Source: Nitrosomonas sp.
GTDB lineage: Bacteria; Pseudomonadota; Gammaproteobacteria; Burkholderiales; Nitrosomonadaceae
Direction of reading: 5' to 3'
NCBI GenBank assembly: GCA_016703745.1
Contig: JADJBK010000006.1
Span: forward strand, 1,550,001 to 1,614,000
Length of the DNA: 64,000 nt
Shown: positions 51,259-60,498 of the stretch, in pieces
Position numbering within the stretch: position 1 is the stretch's first letter
How the letters are laid out: every line of letters starts with the position of its first letter
Translations under genes and position numbers: made by a program
The notes under the pieces: generated by a model
Databases searched by the model: none
Seen by the model: the letters and a program-made list of their open reading frames with translations, nothing else
Told to the model about the DNA's origin: nothing

Positions 51259-52416
51259 GTGTCCGATCATCCGCGTGCTGTACTCGTTTTGGCTGATGGT
51301 ACTGTTTTTTACGGATACGCAATTGGTGCTATGGGCATCACTACGGGTGAAGTCGCTTTTAATACGGCCATGACCGGCTATCAGGAGATTATTACCGACC
51401 CGTCGTATTGTCGACAAATCGTCACATTGACTTACCCCCATATTGGCAACACCGGCACCAATAGCGAAGATGTGGAGTCTATCTCTACCCATGCGGTACA
51501 TGCTGCAGGATTGGCGATTCGTGATCTGCCCCTGATGCATAGCAGCTGGCGCAGCAAGCAGTCCCTGCCGGATTTTCTGAGACAGCATCACGTTGTCGCC
51601 ATTGCTGGCATCGATACACGAAAGCTCACCCGGATCCTCAGAGAAAAAGGTGCACTGGCTGGTTGCATTATGGCCGGACAGGTTGATGCCGACGAGGCAT
51701 TGCGAGAGGCTCGCGCCTTTCCAGGACTGGAAGGAATGGACCTGGCGCGCGTCGTGACCTGCGATCACATTCGGGAATTCGATGAGGGAGAATGGACAAT
51801 TGAAAGCGGGTATCGTTTATCGAATTCCGGACGTTGGCGAGTGGCGGTTCTTGATTTTGGCGTCAAACGAGCTATTTTGCGCAAACTAGTGCAACGGGGA
51901 TGTCAGGTCAGAGTTTATCCGGCGCAAACAGCTATTCATGAAATTCTGGCAGACCGGCCGGATGGCGTCTTATTATCCAATGGACCCGGGGATCCCAAGG
52001 CATGCGATTACGCAATTGCGGCAACCCGTACCCTGCTGACCAGAAAAATTCCGTTATTTGGTATCTGTCTTGGACACCAGATCGTGGCGCTCGCCGTGGG
52101 TGCGCAGACGGTTAAAATGAAATTCGGGCATCATGGTGCGAATCATCCGGTGCAGGATATTGATAGTGGCCGCGTTATGATTACCAGCCAGAATCATGGA
52201 TTTGCGGTTGCAGCCGAAACCTTGCCTGAGAATGCGCGCATTACTCATCGATCGCTCTTTGATGGCAGCTTGCAGGGATTCGAATTATCCGGTCAACCTG
52301 TGTTCTGTTTTCAGGGTCACCCAGAAGCCAGCCCCGGTCCGCATGATGTAGATTATCTGTTTGATCGTTTCGTCAATAGTATCGCCCAACATGCACACGA
52401 AGAGTCCGTCATTTGA
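51259..52416 (+). CDS. carA: Carbamoyl-phosphate synthase, small (glutaminase) subunit
   Basis: 385 residues. It releases ammonia from glutamine and passes it to CarB for carbamoyl phosphate, the precursor of pyrimidines and arginine. The start is GTG at 51259 with GGAGAG 5-6 nt upstream. The N-terminal CarA domain (AVLVLADGTVFYGYAIGAMG) precedes a class I glutaminase with the nucleophile Cys in FGICLGHQIVALAVG (about 270) and the His/Glu pair in FQGHPEASPGPHDV. It lies 24 nt before carB. Confidence 0.97.
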   Translation: MSDHPRAVLVLADGTVFYGYAIGAMGITTGEVAFNTAMTGYQEIITDPSYCRQIVTLTYPHIGNTGTNSEDVESISTHAVHAAGLAIRDLPLMHSSWRSKQSLPDFLRQHHVVAIAGIDTRKLTRILREKGALAGCIMAGQVDADEALREARAFPGLEGMDLARVVTCDHIREFDEGEWTIESGYRLSNSGRWRVAVLDFGVKRAILRKLVQRGCQVRVYPAQTAIHEILADRPDGVLLSNGPGDPKACDYAIAATRTLLTRKIPLFGICLGHQIVALAVGAQTVKMKFGHHGANHPVQDIDSGRVMITSQNHGFAVAAETLPENARITHRSLFDGSLQGFELSGQPVFCFQGHPEASPGPHDVDYLFDRFVNSIAQHAHEESVI

Positions 52417-52440
52417 ACCTTGCGAATTGCTCAACACTAA

Positions 52441-55400
52441 ATGCCTAAACGTACTGATCTACATTCCATTCTCGTCATAGGCGCCGGCCCGATTGTTATC
52501 GGACAGGCGTGTGAGTTTGATTATTCGGGCGTTCAGGCCTGCCGCGCTTTGCGTGAGGAAGGTTATCGAGTTGTTCTGGTCAATTCCAATCCGGCTACCA
52601 TCATGACTGATCCGGAAATGGCTGATGCTACTTACATAGAGCCCATTACCTGGCCGGTTGTCGAGAAAATTATCGAAATTGAGCGTCCGAGTGCACTGCT
52701 TCCTACCATGGGAGGGCAAACCGCGCTCAACTGCGCGCTGGATCTAGTAAAACATGGTGTGCTGCAACGCTATGGCGTTGAGCTGATTGGCGCATCTCGA
52801 GAAGCTATTGATATGGCAGAAGATCGCGACAAGTTCAAGCAGGCCATGACTCGTATTGGTCTTAAATCTGCGCGCTCGGCGGTGGCGCACAGTATGGAGG
52901 AAGCCTTGCAGGTACAGGCGGCAATTGGTTACCCTGTCATTATCCGCCCCTCTTTCACGCTGGCAGGTAGCGGCGGTGGCATTGCGTACAATCGTGAGGA
53001 ATTTATCCAAATATGTGAGGGTGGTCTGGAAGCTTCGCCCACTCGTGAGCTGCTGATCGAGGAATCCGTTATTGGCTGGAAAGAATTCGAAATGGAGGTC
53101 GTTCGTGACAGGCAGGATAATTGCATCATTGTCTGCTCGATCGAGAATCTTGATCCAATGGGTGTCCATACAGGAGACTCTATTACGGTTGCACCCTCGC
53201 AAACACTGACGGACAAGGAATATCAGCGCATGCGTGATGCTTCCATCGCCGTACTTCGGGAAATTGGAGTAGAAACTGGCGGCGCCAATGTACAGTTTGC
53301 GCTTAATCCAGAAAATGGCCAAATGCTGGTCATTGAAATGAATCCCCGTGTTTCACGCTCCTCCGCGCTCGCTTCCAAGGCCACCGGTTTTCCGATTGCA
53401 AAAATTGCTGCCAAGCTCGCGATTGGCTACACACTCAATGAACTCGGCAACGATATTACTGGCGGAGAAACACCCGCCTCATTCGAGCCGGCTATTGATT
53501 ACGTAGTTACCAAGATTCCACGTTTTGCTTTTGAGAAATTTCCGCAAGCTAATGATCGTCTGACGACACAGATGAAATCGGTTGGCGAGGTGATGGCAAT
53601 TGGCCGTACATTCCAGGAATCGTTACAAAAAGCGTTGCGTGGGCTGGAAACTGGCGTGGATGGGCTCGATGAAAAAACAACCGATCTTGAAGTTATTGAG
53701 GCTGAACTGAGTTATCCCGGCCCGGATCGCTTGTGGTACGTCGCCGATGCCTTTCGCTGTGGATTGAAGTTTGCTGAAATTCATTCGCTGACGAAAATCG
53801 ATCCCTGGTTTCTGGCGCAAATCGAAGATCTGATCAGGCAAGAACAGTCTCTTTCCAGCAAAACACTGGATTCGCTCGATTATCAGTCATTACGCCGATT
53901 GAAGCGTAACGGCTTTTCTGACCGGCGTCTTGCGCACTTGCTTGGATGCAACCAGGATACGGTCAGAGCCAGACGGCATTCACTCAACCTCCGTCCAGTT
54001 TATAAGCGGGTGGATACCTGTGCCGCAGAATTTGCCACCCAAACCGCCTACATGTATTCCACCTATGAAGAAGAGTGCGAAGCCAGGCCAAGTGATCGTA
54101 AAAAAATCATGGTGTTGGGTGGCGGCCCAAACCGCATCGGACAAGGAATCGAATTTGACTATTGTTGTGTTCATGCGGCGCTGGCGATGCGCGAGGACCA
54201 GTATGAAACGATCATGGTCAATTGCAATCCCGAAACAGTGTCAACTGACTACGATATCTCTGATCGTCTTTATTTCGAACCGCTGACGCTGGAAGATGTA
54301 CTGGAAATCATCGCGCTGGAAAAACCGGTGGGAGTCATCGTGCAATATGGCGGGCAGACACCATTGAAACTGGCGCGCGAACTGGCTGCCAATGGCGCGC
54401 CCATAATTGGCACCAGCCCGGATATGATCGATTGCGCTGAGGATCGTGAACGCTTCCAGATCATGCTGCAACGGTTAGGGCTCAGACAGCCGCCCAATCT
54501 GACAGCACGCAGTCCGGAAGAAGCGCTGGCTGCGGCAGATAAAATTGGTTATCCATTAGTGGTCAGACCTAGCTATGTGCTGGGTGGCCGTGCCATGGAA
54601 ATCGTGCATGAGGCTCGAGACCTGCAACGCTATATGACCGAAGCAGTAAAGGTTTCCAATGATTCCCCGGTATTACTCGATCATTTTCTCAACCATGCTA
54701 CCGAAGTTGATGTCGATGCTATCTGCGATGGTGAAACAGTACTGATCGGCGGTATCATGGAACATATCGAACAGGCCGGTGTACATTCGGGAGACTCGGC
54801 GTGCTCGTTACCGCCATATAGTCTCTCTGCAGAGATACAGGATGAGTTGCGTCGGCAGACGACTGCTATGGCCCATGAACTCGATGTCAAGGGACTGATG
54901 AATATTCAGTTTGCCATTCAGGATGGCCTGGTTTATGTGCTGGAAGTCAATCCACGAGCATCACGAACGGTTCCCTTTGTGTCTAAGGCAACCGGTCTGC
55001 AACTGGCCAAGATTGCTGCACGCTGCATGACTGGCAGAAAGCTGATTGACCAGGGAGTTGCCAGAGAAGTGATTCCTACGCATTTTTCAGTTAAAGAAGC
55101 CGTGTTTCCGTTTGTGAAGTTTTCTGGTGTGGATACCATTCTGGGACCGGAGATGAAATCAACGGGTGAAGTTATGGGAGTAGGAAAAACCTTTGCGGAG
55201 GCTTTTATTAAATCTCAACTGGCGGCGGGTGTGCAGTTACCTACTTCTGGCAAGGTGCTATTGAGTGTGCGGGACAATGATAAAGCTGAGGCGATTCTTC
55301 TTGCCAAGCAGTTTCTCGCTTTGAACCTTTCATTGTTCGCCACGCGTGGTACCGCCCAGGCCATCATGGAAGCCGGTCTACCCGTCATCATCGTCAACAA

Positions 55401-55638
55401 GGTGACGGAAAGCAGGCCACATGTCGTTGACAGAATCAAAAATGGGGAATTCAGTTTGATCATCAATACCGTAATGAATAAGCGCAGTGCAATACGGGAT
55501 TCCTATTCGATCCGACGTGCAGCATTACAGGCTAAGACCACCTACTATACAACGCTTGCTGGTGCACGTGCCGCCTGCATGGGTATGGTTGGCCGTCAGG
55601 AATTGCAGGTTTATTGTTTGCAAAAACTTGTGTTCTAG
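52441..55638 (+). CDS. carB: Carbamoyl-phosphate synthase, large subunit
   Basis: 1,065 residues with two ATP-grasp halves. Each begins with a pre-ATP-grasp Gly-rich motif (VIGAGPIVIGQACEFDYSG and VLGGGPNRIGQGIEFDY) and has the grasp core (IRPSFTLAGSGGGIA and VRPSYVLGGRAMEIV). The first half makes carboxyphosphate and carbamate; the second phosphorylates carbamate. The C-terminal MGS-like regulatory domain (about 935-1065) would bind UMP or ornithine in well-studied relatives. Full length, in an operon with carA. 220 bp without a recognised gene follow before greA. Confidence 0.98.
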   Translation: MPKRTDLHSILVIGAGPIVIGQACEFDYSGVQACRALREEGYRVVLVNSNPATIMTDPEMADATYIEPITWPVVEKIIEIERPSALLPTMGGQTALNCALDLVKHGVLQRYGVELIGASREAIDMAEDRDKFKQAMTRIGLKSARSAVAHSMEEALQVQAAIGYPVIIRPSFTLAGSGGGIAYNREEFIQICEGGLEASPTRELLIEESVIGWKEFEMEVVRDRQDNCIIVCSIENLDPMGVHTGDSITVAPSQTLTDKEYQRMRDASIAVLREIGVETGGANVQFALNPENGQMLVIEMNPRVSRSSALASKATGFPIAKIAAKLAIGYTLNELGNDITGGETPASFEPAIDYVVTKIPRFAFEKFPQANDRLTTQMKSVGEVMAIGRTFQESLQKALRGLETGVDGLDEKTTDLEVIEAELSYPGPDRLWYVADAFRCGLKFAEIHSLTKIDPWFLAQIEDLIRQEQSLSSKTLDSLDYQSLRRLKRNGFSDRRLAHLLGCNQDTVRARRHSLNLRPVYKRVDTCAAEFATQTAYMYSTYEEECEARPSDRKKIMVLGGGPNRIGQGIEFDYCCVHAALAMREDQYETIMVNCNPETVSTDYDISDRLYFEPLTLEDVLEIIALEKPVGVIVQYGGQTPLKLARELAANGAPIIGTSPDMIDCAEDRERFQIMLQRLGLRQPPNLTARSPEEALAAADKIGYPLVVRPSYVLGGRAMEIVHEARDLQRYMTEAVKVSNDSPVLLDHFLNHATEVDVDAICDGETVLIGGIMEHIEQAGVHSGDSACSLPPYSLSAEIQDELRRQTTAMAHELDVKGLMNIQFAIQDGLVYVLEVNPRASRTVPFVSKATGLQLAKIAARCMTGRKLIDQGVAREVIPTHFSVKEAVFPFVKFSGVDTILGPEMKSTGEVMGVGKTFAEAFIKSQLAAGVQLPTSGKVLLSVRDNDKAEAILLAKQFLALNLSLFATRGTAQAIMEAGLPVIIVNKVTESRPHVVDRIKNGEFSLIINTVMNKRSAIRDSYSIRRAALQAKTTYYTTLAGARAACMGMVGRQELQVYCLQKLVF

Positions 55639-55858
55639 GCAAAAATAGGAATCGTCAAACACCAGCCGATAATTTTACCCAGTTTATTTCCTGCTTTACT
55701 AAACCGCCGGTCTAACAAAAATTGAAGCTGTCTGTTGCCATCCAGATGTGTGGCTATGTAGCAGCAATATGCCATGGCTACACTATTCCTCAATCACTCG
55801 CAGATAATAATATCAGCGGGTTTTATAAACATTTGCTATAAAAAAGAACATTGAAAAC

Positions 55859-56335
55859 ATGAATACCATACCAATTACCCATACTGGTGCCGAGAAGCTA
55901 CGCGCAGAATTACACGAACTGAAAACGGTTCAACGTCCTGCCGTTATTGCTGCCATCGCGGAAGCAAGGGCTCAGGGGGATCTTTCCGAAAATGCTGAGT
56001 ATGACGCTGCCAAGGAAAAACAGAGCTTTGTTGAAGGACGAATTGTCGAATTAGAAAGCAAGCTTTCCAACGCCCAGATTATCGATCCGGCGACGTTGAA
56101 TGCAGATGGGGCATGTGTCTTTGGTGCCACAATTGATCTTGATGATCTGGAAAACAATATTAAAGTGACTTATCAGATTGTCGGGGATGATGAAGCGGAG
56201 ATCAAAGCGGGTAAAATTTCAATCAGCTCACCGCTTGCGCGTGCCCTGATTGGGAAATACCCTGGGGATATTGCTGAAGTCAACGCGCCTGGTGGTGTGC
56301 ATGAATACGAAATTATTGACGTCAGGTATGTGTAA
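55859..56335 (+). CDS. greA: Transcript cleavage factor GreA
   Basis: 158 residues. It rescues backtracked RNA polymerase by stimulating cleavage of the transcript. The N-terminal coiled coil has the acidic tip (QGDLSENAEYDAAKEKQSF), and the C-terminal FKBP-like domain ends with SPLARALIGKYPGDIAEVNAPGG (region about 122-145). It follows carB in the order common to betaproteobacteria and converges on yhbY with a 13-bp gap. Confidence 0.97.
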   Translation: MNTIPITHTGAEKLRAELHELKTVQRPAVIAAIAEARAQGDLSENAEYDAAKEKQSFVEGRIVELESKLSNAQIIDPATLNADGACVFGATIDLDDLENNIKVTYQIVGDDEAEIKAGKISISSPLARALIGKYPGDIAEVNAPGGVHEYEIIDVRYV

Positions 56336-56348
56336 GCTGACTATCCAT

Positions 56349-56738
56349 TTATTTGTTTTTTCGTTTGCGAACTGAGGTGACGGGTGATTGTGTTGCAAAA
56401 ACCCGTTTTTTGCGGTTAATCGGTTTATGTTTTACCGTAACGGGTGGTTTGTTATCTTGAATTTCAGGCTTGCGACGGTAGACCACCAGGATTTTGCCAA
56501 TATTATTTATTGATGCACAGCCCAGGGCTTGGCATATCTGCTCCAGCAGCACCCCTCTCTTGGCACGATCATCTTCAGTCGCTTTAATTTTAATAAGCTC
56601 ATGCTTGATAAGCGCATGATCGATCTCGCTCATAACCGCTTCCGTCAAGCCTCCTTTACCAATTATTACGACCGGGTTCAGATGATGTGCGTTGGCGATA
56701 AGCAGCCGCCGTTGTGCCGTATCTAATACTTCAAGCAT
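56349..56738 (-). CDS. yhbY: CRM-domain RNA-binding protein YhbY
   Basis: 129 residues. A CRM domain (about 5-92) with the GKGG loop (PVVIIGKGGLTEAVMSEI) and the IKIKATEDDRAKRG segment binds large-subunit pre-ribosomal RNA in E. coli. The C-terminal extension of about 35 residues is Lys/Arg-rich (RKRKNK end), longer than E. coli YhbY (97). It is divergent from rlmE, with 35 bp between starts, the standard yhbY/rlmE arrangement. Confidence 0.93.
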   Translation of the reverse strand: MLEVLDTAQRRLLIANAHHLNPVVIIGKGGLTEAVMSEIDHALIKHELIKIKATEDDRAKRGVLLEQICQALGCASINNIGKILVVYRRKPEIQDNKPPVTVKHKPINRKKRVFATQSPVTSVRKRKNK

Positions 56739-56773
56739 AAGATCGTTTCCTGATAAATAGTGAATTTTACCTG

Positions 56774-57397
56774 ATGAAACCGGCTAAAACCAGCAAAGCA
56801 TGGATGGCTGCACATGTTAATGACAGCTTTGTCCAACGGGCGCGTCAAGCAGGTTACCGTTCACGTGCGGCTTATAAATTACTGGAAATTGATGCGCGGG
56901 ACAGGTTGTTTGAGCCTGACATGACCGTTATTGATCTGGGTTCAGCCCCTGGCAGCTGGTCGCAGGTGGCATCGAATGCGGTTGGACGGAAGGGGGGGGT
57001 GATTGCGCTCGATATCTTGCCCATGCAGCCAATCCCTGGGGTCACCTTTATCCGAGGGGACTTTCGCGAGAATAATGTACTCACTGAACTTGAGCAAATA
57101 TTAGCGGGAAGAAAAGTGGATCTCGTTATTTCGGATATGTCTCCAAATCTTACTGGCATCCGTGTCAGTGATCAGGCGCAGAGCATCTATTTAGCGGAAC
57201 TGGCACTAGAGTTTTGCGCGGCACATTTGAACCCTGGCAAAAGCTTTCTTGTCAAAGTTTTTCACGGAAGCAGTTATGAGTCATTTCGTCAATTGATGCA
57301 AGCCAGTTTTGATAAAGTTGTTACTGTTAAACCGAAGGCTTCACGAGATCGCAGCAGGGAAATTTATTTGCTGGGGAGGGGAAAAGTAATCTGTTAG
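56774..57397 (+). CDS. rlmE: 23S rRNA 2'-O-methyltransferase RlmE (FtsJ)
   Basis: 207 residues. It methylates U2552 of 23S rRNA late in 50S assembly. The SAM site is VIDLGSAPGSWSQVA, and the catalytic Lys-Asp-Lys-Glu set fits SRAAYKLLEID, VISDMSPNLTG and FLVKVFHG. The C-terminal RDRSREIYLLGRG ending is typical. It is upstream of ftsH, the conserved heat-shock pairing, with a 204-bp gap. Confidence 0.96.
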   Translation: MKPAKTSKAWMAAHVNDSFVQRARQAGYRSRAAYKLLEIDARDRLFEPDMTVIDLGSAPGSWSQVASNAVGRKGGVIALDILPMQPIPGVTFIRGDFRENNVLTELEQILAGRKVDLVISDMSPNLTGIRVSDQAQSIYLAELALEFCAAHLNPGKSFLVKVFHGSSYESFRQLMQASFDKVVTVKPKASRDRSREIYLLGRGKVIC

Positions 57398-57601
57398 ACT
57401 GCAAAAAGTGCGATAAATGGTTATAGTTGTCAACTTGACTTGGTTTCTATTTACATACTTGAAAGTAACGGGACGCATAAGGGTAGAAAGCGGTATTGCT
57501 TTATTTGTTTGTTTAAATGTCTGGATAGTAAATATTTGCAAATAAATTACCAGCACTTCTGCTACAACTGGTTTTGTCGAGAAATATATTGAGGAGCTAA
57601 T

Positions 57602-59524
57602 ATGAATAACTTAATTAAAAATATGGCCATATGGCTGGTAATTGCATTGGTATTGATGACAGTATTCAACCAGTTCACGACCCGCCAGACATCACAACCC
57701 CCCCTGGAGTATTCGCAATTCATAAATGAGATGAAACAAGGAAGGATCGCCAAAGTCATTATTGACGGCCGAACACTCAAGGGAGCTAAAACTGATGGAC
57801 GGCAGTTTATTACATTCTCTCCATCTGATCCATGGCTGGTGAGTGATCTTTTACAGGCCGGCGTGATCGTGGAAGCCAAACCAGAAGAAGAAACTTCCAT
57901 GCTGATGAGTGTGCTGGTTTCATGGTTCCCGATGTTATTGTTGATTGCCGTATGGATTTTCTTTATGCGGCAGATGCAAGGTGGTGGCAAAGGTGGCGGT
58001 GCTTTTTCATTCGGAAAAAGTAAAGCCAGGATGCTGGATCATAAAAGTAACAACGTGACTTTTGCTGACGTCGCTGGTTGTGAAGAAGCCAAGGAAGAAG
58101 TTGCCGAACTGGTTGACTTTCTTCGTGACCCCACACGATTTCAAAAACTTGGTGGACATATCCCTAGAGGCGTTTTGATGTGTGGCAGCCCCGGAACCGG
58201 TAAAACCCTGCTGGCCCGTGCAATTGCAGGGGAAGCAAAAGTGCCGTTTTTTAGTATATCCGGTTCAGATTTTGTGGAGATGTTCGTAGGTGTTGGTGCT
58301 TCCCGGGTGAGAGATATGTTTGAGCAGGCCAAAAAACATGCACCTTGCATCATCTTCATAGATGAAATTGACGCGGTTGGTCGTCAACGTGGCGCGGGAT
58401 TGGGCGGCGGTAATGATGAGCGCGAACAGACTCTCAATCAATTACTGGTTGAAATGGATGGTTTTGAAGGTGCAATGGGGGTCATTGTCATTGCAGCCAC
58501 CAACCGCCCTGATGTGCTTGATCCGGCGTTACTCCGTCCAGGTCGATTTGACCGGCAAGTCACCGTTCCTTTACCGGACATTCGCGGTCGCGAGCAAATT
58601 CTGCAAGTTCATATGCGTAAGGTACCTATCTCACCCGATGTTAAAGCCAATATTCTGGCTAGAGGAACGCCTGGTATGTCTGGTGCGGATCTTGCGAATC
58701 TAGTTAATGAAGCCGCACTATTTGCTGCTCGCTCCAATAAACGCCTGGTTGATATGGAAGACTTTGAGCGCGCAAAAGATAAAATTTTTATGGGTGCCGA
58801 GCGTCGCTCGGTAGTTATGCCGGAAAATGAGCGCCGTAACACTGCGTATCACGAATCTGGCCATGCGGTAGTTGCTTATCTGCTGCCCAAAACAGATCCG
58901 GTTCACAAAGTTTCCATCATTCCGCGCGGTCGCGCATTAGGCGTTACCATGCAGTTGCCCACGGAAGATCGCTTCAGTATGGATCGTGAGCAGTTGTTAC
59001 AAACTCTGGCGGTGATGTTTGGTGGCAGAATCGCAGAAGAAGTATTCATGCACCAAATGACCACTGGCGCCTCCAATGATTTTGAACGTGCAACTGACAC
59101 TGCCAGAAAAATGGTAACCCAGTGGGGAATGTCTGATAATCTGGGGCCAATGGTCTACGGCGAGAATGAAGGTGAGGTGTTCTTGGGGCGTTCGGTTACC
59201 TCACACAAAAATGTGAGCGAAGCAACCATGCAGAAGGTCGATGCGGAGATCCGTCGGATTATCGATGAGCAATATGCGCTTGCGCGTAAATTGATTGAAG
59301 ATAACAAAGATAAAATTGAGGCAATGACGCAGGCGCTGCTTGAATGGGAGACTATTAACAGCGATCAGATCAAGGATATTATGGATGGCCGCACTCCTCG
59401 CCCACCGCAAGCGCCACAATCCTCGACCGATGATAAAAGTAAACCCGTTAAATCTGAAGAAGAGAAACAACCTGATGCTGAACCCGCAGTAGTTGAAAAA
59501 TCCTCGCAAGAAGCGGAAGCTTAA
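57602..59524 (+). CDS. ftsH: ATP-dependent zinc metalloprotease FtsH
   Basis: 640 residues. Two membrane helices (about 7-24 and 104-122) anchor the hexamer, with a periplasmic domain between. The AAA+ module has Walker A GSPGTGKT (about 197-204), Walker B IIFIDEIDAVG and the second region of homology (NRPDVLDPALLRPGRFDRQ). The zinc site HESGH is near 417 and the third ligand lies in the following helical region. It degrades misfolded membrane proteins and regulatory proteins such as LpxC in E. coli. A perfect 15-bp hairpin follows the stop codon. Confidence 0.98.
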   Translation: MNNLIKNMAIWLVIALVLMTVFNQFTTRQTSQPPLEYSQFINEMKQGRIAKVIIDGRTLKGAKTDGRQFITFSPSDPWLVSDLLQAGVIVEAKPEEETSMLMSVLVSWFPMLLLIAVWIFFMRQMQGGGKGGGAFSFGKSKARMLDHKSNNVTFADVAGCEEAKEEVAELVDFLRDPTRFQKLGGHIPRGVLMCGSPGTGKTLLARAIAGEAKVPFFSISGSDFVEMFVGVGASRVRDMFEQAKKHAPCIIFIDEIDAVGRQRGAGLGGGNDEREQTLNQLLVEMDGFEGAMGVIVIAATNRPDVLDPALLRPGRFDRQVTVPLPDIRGREQILQVHMRKVPISPDVKANILARGTPGMSGADLANLVNEAALFAARSNKRLVDMEDFERAKDKIFMGAERRSVVMPENERRNTAYHESGHAVVAYLLPKTDPVHKVSIIPRGRALGVTMQLPTEDRFSMDREQLLQTLAVMFGGRIAEEVFMHQMTTGASNDFERATDTARKMVTQWGMSDNLGPMVYGENEGEVFLGRSVTSHKNVSEATMQKVDAEIRRIIDEQYALARKLIEDNKDKIEAMTQALLEWETINSDQIKDIMDGRTPRPPQAPQSSTDDKSKPVKSEEEKQPDAEPAVVEKSSQEAEA

Positions 59525-59545
59525 TCATAACAACCACCAAATTTG

Positions 59546-59590
59546 AACGGCCTGAGCGTATTGATTACGCTCAGGCCGTTCTGTTATGTT
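59546..59590 (+). terminator. Strong hairpin terminator between ftsH and folP
   Basis: A perfect 15-bp stem (59546-59560 with 59566-59580, sequence AACGGCCTGAGCGTA and complement) around TTGAT, then CTGTTATGTT. It begins 22 nt after the ftsH stop and ends 13 nt before the folP ATG. Any upstream folP start (the frame is open from 59543) would lie inside this hairpin. Confidence 0.75.
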
Positions 59591-59593
59591 CCA

Positions 59594-60424
59594 ATGAATA
59601 ATCGACTACAAAGGCTTCTTGCCGAAAAACACCAGCTGATAATGGGTATTGTCAACGTTACGCCAGATTCTTTTTCTGATGGAGGTTGCTATGCCACGAT
59701 TTCACAGGCAAAAACACATATCAGTCAGCTGATAGCAGAAGGTGCTGACGTATTAGATATCGGCGGAGAATCCACTCGTCCTGGAAGTAAGCCGGTTTCA
59801 GTGAATGAAGAGCTGGATCGGGTCATGCCGGTTATCGAATATGCGATTAATCAGAATGCCTTGGTTTCAGTTGATACCACCAAGCCGGAAGTGATGCAGG
59901 CCAGCATTCAGGCTGGCATTAGTCTGGTTAATGATATCAATGCCCTGCAAACCCCCGGGGCACTGGAAGTAGTTGCTGCCAGCGAAGTCATGGTGTGTTT
60001 GATGCACAAGCAGGGACAACCGGATACCATGCAGGATGCCCCCGAGTACAGCGATGTCATAAATGAAGTCGGGGCATTTCTCAGGCAACGAGCAGCCGCT
60101 GCAGCTTTAGCTGGAATCACCGCAACCCGAATCATCATTGACCCCGGATTTGGTTTCGGCAAAACGCTGAAACATAACTTGATACTATTACGTCAGCTTG
60201 ATCAGTTTTTATCAATGAATTTTCCGGTTTTAGTAGGCATTTCAAGAAAATCAATGCTGGGAGCGATTACGGGAAATGCTGTCGATAATCGGAAATATGC
60301 CAGCATCGCAGCAGCTTTGATTGCAGCAGATAAAGGCGCTAGAATATTACGAGTGCATGATGTTAAAGCGACTCGAGATGCGCTTGCCGTGTTGGAGGCG
60401 GTGAACTCGGTGGGCGCGATGTGA
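59594..60424 (+). CDS. folP: Dihydropteroate synthase
   Basis: 276 residues from the ATG at 59594 (MNNRLQRLLAEKHQLIMG); the longer frame from 59543 is rejected because it crosses the terminator. It joins p-aminobenzoate to the pterin pyrophosphate in folate synthesis. MGIVNVTPDSFSDGG, DIGGESTRPGS, VNDINAL, IIDPGFGFGKT and VGISRKSMLG are the conserved blocks. It follows ftsH and precedes glmM by 74 bp, as in many Gram-negative bacteria. Confidence 0.97.
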   Translation: MNNRLQRLLAEKHQLIMGIVNVTPDSFSDGGCYATISQAKTHISQLIAEGADVLDIGGESTRPGSKPVSVNEELDRVMPVIEYAINQNALVSVDTTKPEVMQASIQAGISLVNDINALQTPGALEVVAASEVMVCLMHKQGQPDTMQDAPEYSDVINEVGAFLRQRAAAAALAGITATRIIIDPGFGFGKTLKHNLILLRQLDQFLSMNFPVLVGISRKSMLGAITGNAVDNRKYASIAAALIAADKGARILRVHDVKATRDALAVLEAVNSVGAM

Positions 60425-60498
60425 CGAGCAATATTGGCAGCCGATCAGACAGGTGATATCCAATCAGCCATTCCTTAATTTCTGAATTTTGACGCAAG

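Noticed and set aside
57443..57601. Heat-shock (sigma32) promoter for ftsH from the CTTGAAA near 57460
   Set aside because: The box is followed by CGCATA after only about 9 bases, and no CCCCAT-like box lies at the normal 13-17 nt spacing. The match is too weak to list as a site.
59543..59593. Upstream start for folP
   Set aside because: It would translate through a perfect 15-bp terminator hairpin, and the extra residues are not seen in the family; the ATG at 59594 fits.
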